Shown: positions 8,217-17,156, counted from the stretch's first letter. The stretch: 38,730 nt of DNA from Acidobacteriota bacterium (GCA_020845575.1 JADLFL010000048.1:1-38730); one strand, 5' to 3'. Numbers and translations: made by a program. Notes: a model not told the origin generated them from the letters alone.

Positions 8217-8981
8217 ATGAAGATCGCCGTCTGTATCAAGCAGGTCGTCACGCGCGACTGGCAGGTGCGTCCCGATGAGGCGCGCACCTGGATTCGCGAC
8301 GCCGACGCCGACTTCGAGATGAACGAACCCGACGCGTACGCGCTCGAAGCGGCGCTGCGCCTGCGCGACGCGCACGGCGGCGAAGTGATTGCCGTCTCCG
8401 CCGGTCCGTCGCGCGTGGCGCAGGTGTTGCGCGAAGCGCTGGCGCGCGGCGCGGATCGGGCGATCCACGTCGAGAGCGACGAGATCGCCAGGGCCGATGC
8501 GTTCGCAATCGCTGACGCATTGGCGTCGGCCATCGGGCCGGAGTCGCCGGATCTCGTGCTCACCGGCCTGCAGTCCGACGACATGGGCTTTGGCCAGACG
8601 GGCGTGGTGCTCGCCGAGCGCCTGGGCGTGGCGCACGCCACGATCATCATGGACGTGCAGGTGCAGGGCGGCGTCCTGCACGTGAAGCGTGAGCTCGAAG
8701 GCGGTTGGTTCCAGTGGCTGGAGATGCCGCTGCCCGCGCTGCTCACAATCCAGAGCGGCATCAACCAGCTCCGCTACGCCACGCTCAAGGGCATCATGGC
8801 CGCGAAGAAGAAGGAGATCCGCACGGTGGCCGCGCCGTCGCTGCGGAGCGCCCTACAGGTGGTCGAGCTCCGCGTGCCGGACAAGCAGAAGCAGACGCGC
8901 ATGATCGCGGGCACGCCGGCGGAGGCCGCCAGCGAGCTCGTGCGCGCCCTGCGCGAAGACGCACGGGTGGTGTCGGCATGA
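8217..8981 (+). CDS. etfB: Electron transfer flavoprotein subunit beta
   Basis: EtfB pairs with EtfA to form the FAD-containing carrier that takes electrons from acyl-CoA and related dehydrogenases. The 254-residue product starts MKIAVCIKQV, as EtfB usually does. It has the AMP/adenine-nucleotide-binding type fold with DLVLTGLQSDDMGFGQTG and the family segment LPALLTIQSGINQLRYATLKGI, which corresponds to the EtfB recognition-loop region. It overlaps etfA by ATGA. Confidence 0.94.
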   Translation: MKIAVCIKQVVTRDWQVRPDEARTWIRDADADFEMNEPDAYALEAALRLRDAHGGEVIAVSAGPSRVAQVLREALARGADRAIHVESDEIARADAFAIADALASAIGPESPDLVLTGLQSDDMGFGQTGVVLAERLGVAHATIIMDVQVQGGVLHVKRELEGGWFQWLEMPLPALLTIQSGINQLRYATLKGIMAAKKKEIRTVAAPSLRSALQVVELRVPDKQKQTRMIAGTPAEAASELVRALREDARVVSA

Positions 8982-9931
8982 TTCTGGTCATCGCGGAGCA
9001 CAACGGCGGGCAGGTCCACCGTTCGACCCGGGAAGCCATCGCCGCGGCGCAGGCGCTCGAGCAGCCGATCACCGTCGTGTCCGTCGGCCACGACATCGCG
9101 TCGATTGGCGAAGCGCTCGCGGCCGCAGACGTCGCACAGGTCCTGCTGGTGGACAATGGGGCGCTGGCCAACTACACGGCAGATGGATACGTCGCGGCAT
9201 TGACACCGGTCGTGCAGGAGTTGAACCCCGCGCTCGTGCTGACCGCGCACACCTATCAGGCGCGCGACTACATGCCCGGTCTCGCCACGCGCTGCGAGCG
9301 CGGGCTCGTGTCCGACTGCGTGGCGGTGAAGGCCGTCGGCGGCGGCTTCCGCTTCACGCGTCCGGTGTTCCAGGCGCGCCTCATCGCCGACGTCGACGCG
9401 ACGGGCGGCGCGCCGCACTTCGCCACGCTGCAGGCCGGTGCCGTTCGTGCCGACGCCATGCGTGCGGGCAGCGCGCCCGTGAGCACGAGGCAGGCGTCGA
9501 TCGATGCCGCAGCCGTGCGGCAGCGTCCCGAAGCGCCGTTCAAGGAGGCGAAGCAGGACGTCGATCTCACGGCCGCCGAGCGCATCGTCTCCGTGGGGCG
9601 CGGCATCAAGGGGCCCGAGCACCTCGACATGGTGCGTGAGCTGGCAGAAGCGCTCGGCGCCGAGGTGGCGGCCTCGCGGCCGATCTGCGACAACGGCTGG
9701 TTACCGATGGATCGCCAGATCGGGAGTTCCGGACAGACCGTGGCGCCAAAGCTCTATCTCGCGCTCGGCATCTCGGGTGCGATTCAGCACGTGGTCGGGA
9801 TGAAGGGCTCGCGGACGATCGTCGCCGTGAACAAGGATCCGGAAGCGCCGATCTTCGAACTGGCCGACTACGGCATCGCGGGCGACCTGTTCGAGATCGT
9901 GCCCGCCATCATCAGCGCCCTGCGGCAGTGA
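8978..9931 (+). CDS. etfA: Electron transfer flavoprotein subunit alpha
   Basis: This is the FAD-binding alpha subunit of ETF. The 317-residue protein starts MILVIAEHNGG. Its C-terminal FAD domain is clear: SVGRGIKGPEHL, a GSSGQTVAPKLYLALGISGA motif, then GMKGSRTIVAVNKDPEAPIFELADYGI. The start at 8978 (ATGA overlap with etfB) is preferred to a much longer in-frame extension lying inside etfB. The stop overlaps the GTG start of the following Fe-S protein, so the three genes look co-translated. Confidence 0.95.
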   Translation: MILVIAEHNGGQVHRSTREAIAAAQALEQPITVVSVGHDIASIGEALAAADVAQVLLVDNGALANYTADGYVAALTPVVQELNPALVLTAHTYQARDYMPGLATRCERGLVSDCVAVKAVGGGFRFTRPVFQARLIADVDATGGAPHFATLQAGAVRADAMRAGSAPVSTRQASIDAAAVRQRPEAPFKEAKQDVDLTAAERIVSVGRGIKGPEHLDMVRELAEALGAEVAASRPICDNGWLPMDRQIGSSGQTVAPKLYLALGISGAIQHVVGMKGSRTIVAVNKDPEAPIFELADYGIAGDLFEIVPAIISALRQ

Positions 9932-11829
9932 CCGCGATGGGGGAGACGCTCGCGTTCTGGGTCGTGGTGCTGGCCTGCGTCGGCCTCTTCGCGGTCCAGA
10001 TGTCGACGCGCTGGCGTCTCCTCGCCGCCGCACCCGGCACGTTCTCCTTCGACGACCTGCCACGCCGCGTCGAGCGCTTCATCGTCGACGTCGTGTTCCA
10101 GGGGCGGGTGATCGCGCGCAAGCCGTGGGTCGGGTTCGCGCACCTGTTCGTGTTCTGGGGATTCGTGGCGTTCGGCGGATACACGTTCGTCGAAACGCTG
10201 CACGGGCTCGGCATCGCCGACCTCACGCAGACCATCGCGTTCCGCGTCTACACCTGGCTCCTCGTGCCGTTCTGCGTCGCGGTGCTCGCGGGCATCGCCC
10301 TGCTGTTGATCCGTCGCGGTGTCGTACGGCCGCGCGCCCTTGGCGCGTCCGTGTCGTGGGAATCGATCCTCATCGGCGGCTTCATCGCGACGCTGATGGT
10401 CACGTTCCTGCTCACGTTCGTGCTGGAGACCGGAATCGGGGCGCGCGTGAACTGGTGGGTGCACATGCTGGTGATCGGCACGTTCCTCGTGCTGGTCCCC
10501 AACTCGAAGCACCTGCACCTGATCCTCGCGCCGGCGACGGTGTTCCTGAAGTCGCCCGTCCTCGGCACGGTCCCGAGCCTGGATTTCGAGAAGGAGGAAG
10601 TCGGGCTCGAAACGGTGAAGGACCTGCCACGCAAGGCCGTGCTCGATGCGTTCACGTGCGTCGAGTGCGGGCGCTGCCAGGAGAACTGCCCGGCCTTGGC
10701 CACGGGCAAGGCGCTCAATCCGAAGATGCTGATCCTGCAGAACGAGGCGGCGCTGCTGGAGGGGAAGGCTGACGCGAAGCTCGTCGACGTCTACGACCCC
10801 GACGTGCTCTGGCAGTGCACCACGTGCGGTGCCTGCGAGGATGCCTGTCCCGTCGGCGTGGAGCACACGCCCGTCATCATCGGCGCGCGCCGCGGGCTTG
10901 TCAGCAATGGTGATGCGCCGGACTATCTCGCGCCCATCTACAACAACCTCGAACGGCGTGGGAACCTGTGGGGCCAGACGGCCGACGCGCGACAGAAGTT
11001 CGTGGCGTCCGCGCAGCTCGAGACGTTCGATCCGCTGAAGCACGAGTACCTGTTGTGGCTCGGATGCGCCGGTGGCACCGAGCCCGACTTCCAGAGGTCG
11101 CTGCGATCGCTGGCCGAGATCCTGCGCGCGCAGGGCAAGACGTTCGGCGTGCTGCGCAAGGAGCGGTGCACGGGCGATGTGGCCAAGCGCACGGGCAACG
11201 AGTACCAGTTCCAGGAACTCGCCACGGCCAACGTCGAAGACCTGAACGACGCGGGCGTGAAGAAGGTGGTGACGTCATGCCCGCACTGCCTGAAGACGCT
11301 CGGCCACGACTACAAGGCGTTCGGGTTCGAGGGGAAAGTGGTCCACTCGTCGGCGCTGGTCGAACAGCTCACGCGCTACGAGTTGCCGGTGCGGATCGAG
11401 GACGAGCCCGTCACGTTCCACGATCCGTGCTACCTCGGACGCTACGCCGGTGAGCATGCCGCGCCCCGCGCGTTGCTCGAGCGTTATGGCGGTGAGGTCA
11501 CCGAACCGGAGCGCACGAAGGACAACCCGTTCTGCTGCGGTGCGGGCGGCGGCCTGCTGTTCGAGGAGCACGAAGCCGGAACGCGCATCAGCCAGACGCG
11601 CTTCGAGCAGTTGCAGAAGACAGGTGCGAACACCATCGTGATGGGGTGCCCGTTCTGCGCCATCATGCTGAAAGGCGCGAAGGCCAGCACGCCGGGGACC
11701 GACGACATCCAGATGGTGGACCTCATGACGTGGACCGAGGGCCGTCTCCGCAAGGCCGGACGCATCGGCAACGAGAGCGCACCACCGACCACCAGTACCC
11801 CACCGGCACAGGAGTCGACAGAGGAGTGA
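9928..11829 (+). CDS. Membrane-bound Fe-S/CCG-domain oxidoreductase, likely ETF:(mena)quinone oxidoreductase
   Basis: The 633-residue protein begins with about five membrane segments (roughly 8-25, 77-95, 115-137, 152-175, 185-200) containing His residues that could ligate heme b (H82, H189, H205/H207). A ferredoxin-type domain follows, with CxxCxxCxxxC at 254-264 and CxxCxxCxxxC at 307-317. Two CCG (HdrD/GlpC-like) cysteine domains come next, with SCPHCLKTLGHDY, DPCYLGRYAG, FCCGAGGG and GCPFC. This architecture, next to etfBA, matches the proteins described as ETF:methylmenaquinone oxidoreductase (EMO). It probably passes ETF electrons to quinone. Alternative starts are GTG 9928 and ATG 9937. 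Direct evidence of function is absent. Confidence 0.85.
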   Translation: MTAMGETLAFWVVVLACVGLFAVQMSTRWRLLAAAPGTFSFDDLPRRVERFIVDVVFQGRVIARKPWVGFAHLFVFWGFVAFGGYTFVETLHGLGIADLTQTIAFRVYTWLLVPFCVAVLAGIALLLIRRGVVRPRALGASVSWESILIGGFIATLMVTFLLTFVLETGIGARVNWWVHMLVIGTFLVLVPNSKHLHLILAPATVFLKSPVLGTVPSLDFEKEEVGLETVKDLPRKAVLDAFTCVECGRCQENCPALATGKALNPKMLILQNEAALLEGKADAKLVDVYDPDVLWQCTTCGACEDACPVGVEHTPVIIGARRGLVSNGDAPDYLAPIYNNLERRGNLWGQTADARQKFVASAQLETFDPLKHEYLLWLGCAGGTEPDFQRSLRSLAEILRAQGKTFGVLRKERCTGDVAKRTGNEYQFQELATANVEDLNDAGVKKVVTSCPHCLKTLGHDYKAFGFEGKVVHSSALVEQLTRYELPVRIEDEPVTFHDPCYLGRYAGEHAAPRALLERYGGEVTEPERTKDNPFCCGAGGGLLFEEHEAGTRISQTRFEQLQKTGANTIVMGCPFCAIMLKGAKASTPGTDDIQMVDLMTWTEGRLRKAGRIGNESAPPTTSTPPAQESTEE

Positions 11830-12503
11830 CGGCACGCCCCGAGTGGGAGCAGTCGGCGTCGAAGCGACGTCAGATCGCGCTCATCGCGGGTGTGGGCGTG
11901 CCCGTCATCGCGGCGCTCGGCAGGACATGGCGCTACGTGAGCGAGGGCGCGGAGGTCTACGACCAGATCGTCGCGGCGGGGCAGCGTCCGATCATGGCGT
12001 TCTGGCACGGTCGCATCCTGCCGGGCACCATCTTCTGGCGCGACCGCGGCATCGTCGTCATGACGAGCGAGAACTTCGACGGCGAATGGATCGCGCGCAT
12101 CATCACGCGGTTCGGGTACGGGTCGGCGCGCGGGTCCTCGTCTCGCGGCGGCGTGAAGGCGCTCGTGCAGTTGAAGCGCCTGATGGAGCAGGGGCACGCC
12201 GCGGCGTTCGCACTCGATGGGCCGCGCGGACCGGCCGAGCATGCCCAGCCGGGCGCACTCTGGCTCGCGAAGGCGACGGGGCAGCCCATCCTGCCGTTCC
12301 ACTTCGAAGCCGCTTCGGCGTGGCACGCGCGCAGCTGGGACCGCACGCAGGTGCCCAGGCCGTTCTCACGCATCGCCGTCGCCGTCGGCCAGCCCTTCTT
12401 CGTCGCGCCTGATGCAGACGATGAGGGACTCGAGCGACGACGCCGCGAGCTCGAAGCGGAACTCACGCGATTGGGTGCGCGCGCACGGGAGCTCCTCGCG
12501 TAG
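11826..12503 (+). CDS. DUF374 lysophospholipid acyltransferase family protein
   Basis: This is a 225-residue member of the DUF374/LPLAT-like acyltransferases, which probably acylate a lipid or lipid A-like substrate. Visible motifs are MAFWHGRILPG (the His-containing acyltransferase block), GSSSRGGVKALVQL and LDGPRGPAEHAQPGALWLAKATG. A hydrophobic N-terminal stretch near residues 17-32 could anchor it in the membrane. The GTG start overlaps the previous stop (GTGA). The position after fab/etf genes fits envelope lipid metabolism, but the substrate is unknown. Confidence 0.82.
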   Translation: MTARPEWEQSASKRRQIALIAGVGVPVIAALGRTWRYVSEGAEVYDQIVAAGQRPIMAFWHGRILPGTIFWRDRGIVVMTSENFDGEWIARIITRFGYGSARGSSSRGGVKALVQLKRLMEQGHAAAFALDGPRGPAEHAQPGALWLAKATGQPILPFHFEAASAWHARSWDRTQVPRPFSRIAVAVGQPFFVAPDADDEGLERRRRELEAELTRLGARARELLA

Positions 12504-12512
12504 GATCCCGTC

Positions 12513-13475
12513 GTGATCCGCTTCTCCGAGCGCTTTCTCGACCACGTCACGCCTGCAGGCCATCCCGAAAGTCCCGAGCGCGGAGAGGTGATGCGCGCGG
12601 CTGTCCTGCGCGCGCAGGACATGGGCATCGACGTGGGTGAACCGGAGCCCGCGACCGACCAAGCCCTTCTCCGGATCCACGACGCGGAGTACCTCGCCGA
12701 CCTGCGATCGCGCGACGGCAAGGCGACGGCAATCGACGCCGACACGTTCACGTCGCCAGGCACGCTTCAGGCGGCGCTGCTGGCGGCGGGGGCGGCTGTC
12801 GACTGCGCGCTCGACGCGTGGCGGCACGGACGGCCTGCACTCGCCATCGTTCGCCCACCGGGACACCACGCCGAGCGTGCACAGGCCATGGGGTTCTGCC
12901 TGCTGTCCAACGTGGCGATCGCCACGGCGGCGGTTCGCGCGGCCGGGGCGGCGCGCGTGGCGGTGGTGGACATCGATGTCCACCACGGCAACGGTACGCA
13001 GTGGGCGTTCTATCGCGATCCGTCGGTCCTGGTGATCAACACGCACCAGTTCCCGTTCTATCCCGGGACCGGCGCGGCGAGCGAAACCGGGCATGCGGAA
13101 GGGGAGGGCTACACCTTGAACGTGCCCCTCGCGGCAGGCGCGACCGATGCCGACTACGCACGCGCATGGAATGACGTCGTCGATCCCGCACTCGTCCGCT
13201 TTGCTCCCGACCTGATCCTGGTCTCGGCCGGCTTCGATGCGCACGAAGACGACCCGCTCGGTGCGCAGCGCGTGACCACTGCCGGTTTCCGCGCCTGGCT
13301 GACGGCCATCCGCGCCCGCGCCGCCCTCACATGCGGCGATCGCCTCGCGGTGGTCACCGAAGGCGGCTACGACCTGACCGCCCTGCGCGCCTGCCTGGAC
13401 GCCACCGTCGACGTCCTGCACGCCCCAGCCGCATCGGAGGCCGTGTGGCGCCCTCAGCCTTCGACGCGATCCTGA
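12513..13475 (+). CDS. Histone deacetylase family protein (class II/AcuC/acetylpolyamine amidohydrolase-like)
   Basis: This is a zinc-dependent deacetylase of the arginase/HDAC fold, 320 residues. The catalytic His pair is in RPPGHHAE (118-119), the zinc ligands are D155 and H157 (DIDVHHGNGT) and D242 (SAGFDAHEDDPLG), and the catalytic-type Tyr is in EGGYD (286). The start of the protein, DHVTPAGHPESPER, is typical of bacterial members. Possible substrates are acetylated polyamines, acetoin-pathway enzymes or proteins; the sequence does not decide. The GTG start lies 9 bp after the acyltransferase. Its 3' end overlaps the converging dus gene by 22 bp. Confidence 0.9.
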   Translation: MIRFSERFLDHVTPAGHPESPERGEVMRAAVLRAQDMGIDVGEPEPATDQALLRIHDAEYLADLRSRDGKATAIDADTFTSPGTLQAALLAAGAAVDCALDAWRHGRPALAIVRPPGHHAERAQAMGFCLLSNVAIATAAVRAAGAARVAVVDIDVHHGNGTQWAFYRDPSVLVINTHQFPFYPGTGAASETGHAEGEGYTLNVPLAAGATDADYARAWNDVVDPALVRFAPDLILVSAGFDAHEDDPLGAQRVTTAGFRAWLTAIRARAALTCGDRLAVVTEGGYDLTALRACLDATVDVLHAPAASEAVWRPQPSTRS

Positions 13476-14542
13476 TCCTGGTCGACCTTGTCCTGCTGGC
13501 GAGCGATGGACAGCTCTTCGGGACGGATGTCGTCGCCGGCGAGGAGTCGATCCGCGATCCACTCGTGGACCTCTGGCTCCGGGCGGGCGAGGAGGGCTTC
13601 GAGGGGTGACCGCGGGCTGTCGAACGTCGCGCGTTCCTGCATGGGGACGTACGTGCCGTCGTCGCGCCGCGGGACGTGGCGGCACCAGAACCCGAGGTGC
13701 CACACCAGGAACGGTCGCAGCCGCGTGTGCCCGCGCTCATCGTCACCGAAGTGTTCGCGGGCGAGGCGCACGTAATCCCGATAGACGGCCACGCGGCCCT
13801 CAGGTGTGTCGTCCACTGTGCGGCCCAGCGCCTCGGCGAAGATCCACGGCTTGATGAGGGCGCCGCGCGCGATCATCACGGCCTGCACGCCCGAGACCGC
13901 CCGGCCGCGCGCGATGACCTCGGGGAAGAGGATGTCGCCGTTGCCCACCACGGGGATGCGGACGGCCGCGGCCACCTCGCCAATCGCTTCCCAGTCGGCC
14001 GCGAAGCGATAGCGGGCACTGCGCGTCCGGCCGTGCACCGTCAGCGCATCCGCCCCACCGGTTTCGGCCGCGCGTGCAACATCGACGGCGTTTCTCTCGT
14101 CTTCATTCCAGCCGAGCCTGATCTTGACCGTGACCGGTACCGGACCTGCGCCTGCCTTCATGGCCGCCACGAGCCGCTCGATGCGGCGCGGCTGCCGCAG
14201 GAGCGCCGATCCGAGGCCGCGGCGCGTGAACTCGTCGATGGGGCATCCCAGGTTCAGGTCGACGATGTCGGCACCGCGGGAGGCGACGAGCTCGGCACCC
14301 CAGCGCAGTTCGTCGGGGCTGCGGCCGGCGAGCTGGACGCCGAAACACCGCTCGTCTGGCGCGCGCTGGATCAACGCGAACTCGGCGCGACGCCGCTGCT
14401 GGAGCCGGCGCACCAGGGCCATCTCTCCCATGGTCACAGAGGCGCCGAAAGCCTGGCAGAGGCGACGGTACGGGAGATTGCCGCCCCTGGTCATGGGAGC
14501 CAAGACGAGTGCGGGACCGGCGAGGATTGAAGCGGAAGACAT
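13454..14542 (-). CDS. tRNA-dihydrouridine synthase, Dus3-like
   Basis: This FMN-dependent enzyme reduces specific tRNA uridines to dihydrouridine. The 362-residue protein has the TIM-barrel start LAPMTRGGNLPYRRLC, the catalytic-cysteine motif C100 in DLNLGCPIDEFTRRGLGSAL, KIRLGWNEDE, the HGRTRSARYRF substrate motif and VVGNGDI. The GCPID and RGLGSAL spacing resembles the Dus3 branch more than Escherichia DusB. The ATG at 14542 gives the expected N-terminus. The C-terminal tail is rich in D, Q and R and overlaps the 3' end of the HDAC gene. Confidence 0.9.
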   Translation of the reverse strand: MSSASILAGPALVLAPMTRGGNLPYRRLCQAFGASVTMGEMALVRRLQQRRRAEFALIQRAPDERCFGVQLAGRSPDELRWGAELVASRGADIVDLNLGCPIDEFTRRGLGSALLRQPRRIERLVAAMKAGAGPVPVTVKIRLGWNEDERNAVDVARAAETGGADALTVHGRTRSARYRFAADWEAIGEVAAAVRIPVVGNGDILFPEVIARGRAVSGVQAVMIARGALIKPWIFAEALGRTVDDTPEGRVAVYRDYVRLAREHFGDDERGHTRLRPFLVWHLGFWCRHVPRRDDGTYVPMQERATFDSPRSPLEALLARPEPEVHEWIADRLLAGDDIRPEELSIARQQDKVDQDQDRVEG

Positions 14543-14552
14543 CGGCGGGCCG

Positions 14553-14558
14553 TATGAT
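14553..14558 (+). promoter_or_regulatory. Possible -10 element for the STAS/HATPase/PP2C operon
   Basis: TATGAT stands in the 84-bp divergent spacer between dus and the STAS gene, about 69 bp before the STAS ATG. A TTGAAG lies upstream, but at 20 bp spacing, which is longer than usual. Weak evidence only. Confidence 0.28.
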
Positions 14559-14626
14559 ATGCGGAGGAAGGGTGGCCGGACTCGGGCATTGCGTCGACGC
14601 CGGCGGCCACTCGGACGAGGGAACTG

Positions 14627-14995
14627 ATGCCTCACCCGTTCACGGTGCACCGGTCCGCTGAAGGCGACGTCTCGGTGCTGCATCTCGAAGGCTTTCTCGA
14701 CGCGCACACCGCGCCGGCGTTCGAGCAGGCCATCCAGGCGGAACTCGATGCCGCACGCACGCGGCTGGTCGTCGATGGCGCGAAACTGACGTACATCTCG
14801 TCGGCCGGCCTCGGCGTCTTCATGGGCTTCATCGAGCAGATTCGCGAGCAGGGTGGCGACCTGAAGATCTGCGGCCTCAGCCCCAAGGTCCGGCAGATCT
14901 TCGAGATCCTCGGGTTCCAGGCCATCTACGACATGGTCGACACCGTTCCCGACGCCATCCTGCGCTTCGCTACCAGCCCCACGCGGGAGGCCTGA
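14627..14995 (+). CDS. STAS-domain anti-anti-sigma factor (SpoIIAA/RsbV-like)
   Basis: This is an antagonist of an anti-sigma/kinase protein in a partner-switching pathway. The 122-residue STAS domain has the switch sequence YISSAGLGVF; S59 aligns with the phosphorylated Ser of RsbV and SpoIIAA. A GACGAGGGAAC ribosome-binding region precedes the ATG. It is followed after 5 bp by the HATPase kinase and then by a PP2C phosphatase, so kinase, substrate and phosphatase are encoded together. Phosphorylation by the next gene's product would release it, and the phosphatase would reset it. Confidence 0.9.
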   Translation: MPHPFTVHRSAEGDVSVLHLEGFLDAHTAPAFEQAIQAELDAARTRLVVDGAKLTYISSAGLGVFMGFIEQIREQGGDLKICGLSPKVRQIFEILGFQAIYDMVDTVPDAILRFATSPTREA

Positions 14996-15000
14996 ACTCC

Positions 15001-15432
15001 ATGACCTCCCTCGAGCGGACGCTGACCCTGACAGTGCCCTCGGCCACCGAGCACCTGGCGCTGATCCGGGAGTTCGTCGCCAACGTCGGCTCGCAGGCCG
15101 GCCTCGGCGACGACGATGTCGCCAAGCTCGAACTCGCCGTTGACGAGGCCTGCGCCAACGTCATCGAGCACGCGCACGGTCAGGACAGCAGCAAGGAAGT
15201 GACGGTGCGTGCCACGTTCGATCTGGTCACGCTCCGCATCGAAGTGGTGGACGAGGGAGAGGGCTTCGACCCCACGGCCATCCCCGCCACGCCCGTCGAA
15301 CAGATGGTCCACGATCGCCGCACCGGCGGCCTCGGGCTGCGCGTCATGAAGTCGCTGATGGACGAGGTCTCGTACGAGATCGTCCCCGGCGAGCGCAACC
15401 GCCTCCGACTTCTCAAGCGCATCCAGAAGTAG
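15001..15432 (+). CDS. Anti-sigma regulatory factor / serine kinase (RsbW/SpoIIAB-like HATPase)
   Basis: This 143-residue GHKL ATPase carries the N box (ELAVDEACANVIEHAHG), the G1 box (DEGEGFDP) and the G2 box (GGLGLRVM). Proteins of this class bind either a sigma factor or the STAS partner and phosphorylate the latter. No sigma factor gene is adjacent, so the controlled target is unknown; it may be another regulator or effector rather than a sigma factor. Confidence 0.9.
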   Translation: MTSLERTLTLTVPSATEHLALIREFVANVGSQAGLGDDDVAKLELAVDEACANVIEHAHGQDSSKEVTVRATFDLVTLRIEVVDEGEGFDPTAIPATPVEQMVHDRRTGGLGLRVMKSLMDEVSYEIVPGERNRLRLLKRIQK

Positions 15433-15439
15433 CATTCGC

Positions 15440-17074
15440 GTGGTGCACGTCTCCGTCAGCCGGCTCGAGTCCCTCCTGGAATCGGCGCAGTTGCTGCACG
15501 CGTCGCTCGATCTCGACGACCTCCTCAAGCACCTGCTTCGCACCGTGATGGGCCGCCTGCTCGTCACGCGCGCCGTCATCGCGATCGATGCCGACGAGGG
15601 TCTCCGCGTGGCGATGGCGCGTGGCGTGCCGGAGGCGGCTGTCGGGTCGACATTCGATGCGGCGCGCGCGACCGCACTTGGCCTGACGAACCTCCTCCCG
15701 ATCGGCAGCGGGCCCGCCGTCGGCCTGCTGGCGACAGCCGTCCCTGCGCGTCCAGCGGTGGACGATGAGGAGCGTGCGTTCCTCGACGCGTTGCTGGGGA
15801 TCGCCGCCACCGGGATCAGCAACGCGAACGCGCACACGCAGGCCACGCGCCTCAATCGCGATCTCGATCGGAAGATCCAGGAACTGCGCACGCTGATGGA
15901 GATCGGGCGTGCGTTCTCGCAGGTCACCGAGGTCGAGGAAGTGGCGCGCATCCTCGGACTCACGCTGTCCGGCCAGTGGATGGTGAGCCGGTACGCGATC
16001 GTCGTGTGTCGCGACGCGCTCGCCATCGTGTCGCGGCAACAGGGTGTGAAGCTGCCTCCGCTCGCCACGTACATGGACGCGCTGCATCGCCTGCCCGACG
16101 CGGCGCTGGTGGACGACCTGCAGGACGAAGACGTGCGCGCGCTGTTTCAGTCGCACAAGCTGCGGGCCGTGTTCGCGCTGCGCGGGGCCGACCAGGTGTG
16201 CGGCTTCGCCGCACTCGGTCCGCGACCGGGCGGACAGATCTACACGCAGGCCGATCTCGAACTCGGCGCCGGCATGGCCGCGCAGGCCGTCGTGGCGTTC
16301 GACAACTGCTGGCACCTCCGCGAGATGGTGGAGAAGAAGCAGTACGAGAAGGAGCTTGCCGTTGCGGCGGACATCCAGCAGGGATTGTTCCCGGCCAGGC
16401 TGCCCGACCTGCCGGGCTTCGACATCTCGGCGATGAACCGGCCCGCGCAGCAGGTGGGCGGCGACTATTACGATGTCCTCACGCTCACCGACCACGGTGC
16501 CGACGCCTGCCTGTTCTGCGTCGCCGACGTCTCCGGCAAGGGCCTCGCCGCATCGCTCCTCATGAGCACGATCCAGGCGACGCTGCGCGCGCTGCTCGGT
16601 CGCGAGCCATCACTTTCGGCCCTCGCCGCGCGTACCAGCGACCTGCTCTTCGCGACCACGCCTGGCAGCAAGTACGCGACAGCCGCGCTCGTGCTCGCGG
16701 ACACCGCGTCGGGCGAGTGCCGCTATGTGAGTGGCGGGCACACGGAGACGCTCCTGCTGCGTGCGAGCGGCGAACGCACATGGTTCGGCGCCACGGGCGT
16801 GCCGCTCGGTCTCTTCCCTGACATGGCGTGGGACCAGGTCACCTTCACGCTCCAGCCGGGTGACGTGCTGGTGCTCTACTCGGATGGCGTCAGCGAAGCC
16901 CAGACGGCTACCTTCGACGAGTTCGGCCCCGAACGCCTCGCCGATATCGTCGACCGCCAGCGCTGGCGCCCCGCGCAGGAGATCACGGCCGCGATTCTCG
17001 CTGCCATCGACGCGTTCGTCGAGGGCGCACCACAGTTCGATGACATCACGTTGATGGTCATCAAACGGGAATGA
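15440..17074 (+). CDS. Two-GAF PP2C-type (SpoIIE/RsbU) serine phosphatase
   Basis: The 544-residue protein is the likely phosphatase of the module. Residues about 10-130 and 150-290 look like two GAF sensory domains. A linker helix (about 290-315, EMVEKKQYEKELAVAADIQQ) leads into the SpoIIE phosphatase domain with metal-binding GGDYYD (340-345), VADVSGKG (361-368), a SGGHTETLLL segment, LYSDGVSEAQ and a final DDITLMVIK. It should dephosphorylate the STAS protein in response to a ligand sensed by the GAF domains. A GTG start 7 bp after the kinase gene is used. A damaged IS element begins 26 bp after the stop. Confidence 0.92.
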   Translation: MVHVSVSRLESLLESAQLLHASLDLDDLLKHLLRTVMGRLLVTRAVIAIDADEGLRVAMARGVPEAAVGSTFDAARATALGLTNLLPIGSGPAVGLLATAVPARPAVDDEERAFLDALLGIAATGISNANAHTQATRLNRDLDRKIQELRTLMEIGRAFSQVTEVEEVARILGLTLSGQWMVSRYAIVVCRDALAIVSRQQGVKLPPLATYMDALHRLPDAALVDDLQDEDVRALFQSHKLRAVFALRGADQVCGFAALGPRPGGQIYTQADLELGAGMAAQAVVAFDNCWHLREMVEKKQYEKELAVAADIQQGLFPARLPDLPGFDISAMNRPAQQVGGDYYDVLTLTDHGADACLFCVADVSGKGLAASLLMSTIQATLRALLGREPSLSALAARTSDLLFATTPGSKYATAALVLADTASGECRYVSGGHTETLLLRASGERTWFGATGVPLGLFPDMAWDQVTFTLQPGDVLVLYSDGVSEAQTATFDEFGPERLADIVDRQRWRPAQEITAAILAAIDAFVEGAPQFDDITLMVIKRE

Positions 17075-17082
17075 GCACAGAC

Positions 17083-17099
17083 AAGTCCAAAGGCCAAAG
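17083..17099 (+). repeat. Short heptad repeat AAGkCCn
   Basis: AAGTCCA AAGGCCA AAG: two and a half units of a seven-base repeat between the phosphatase gene and the IS left end. A related inverted copy lies at 18214-18228 on the other side of the element. It belongs to the heptad type also seen at 18782, 25189 and 36660. Confidence 0.5.
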
Positions 17100-17156
17100 T
17101 GAAGTTGCCCCGGTTTCGTGGACTCCCGCCCTGTTGGGCGATCATGGGAGCACACG

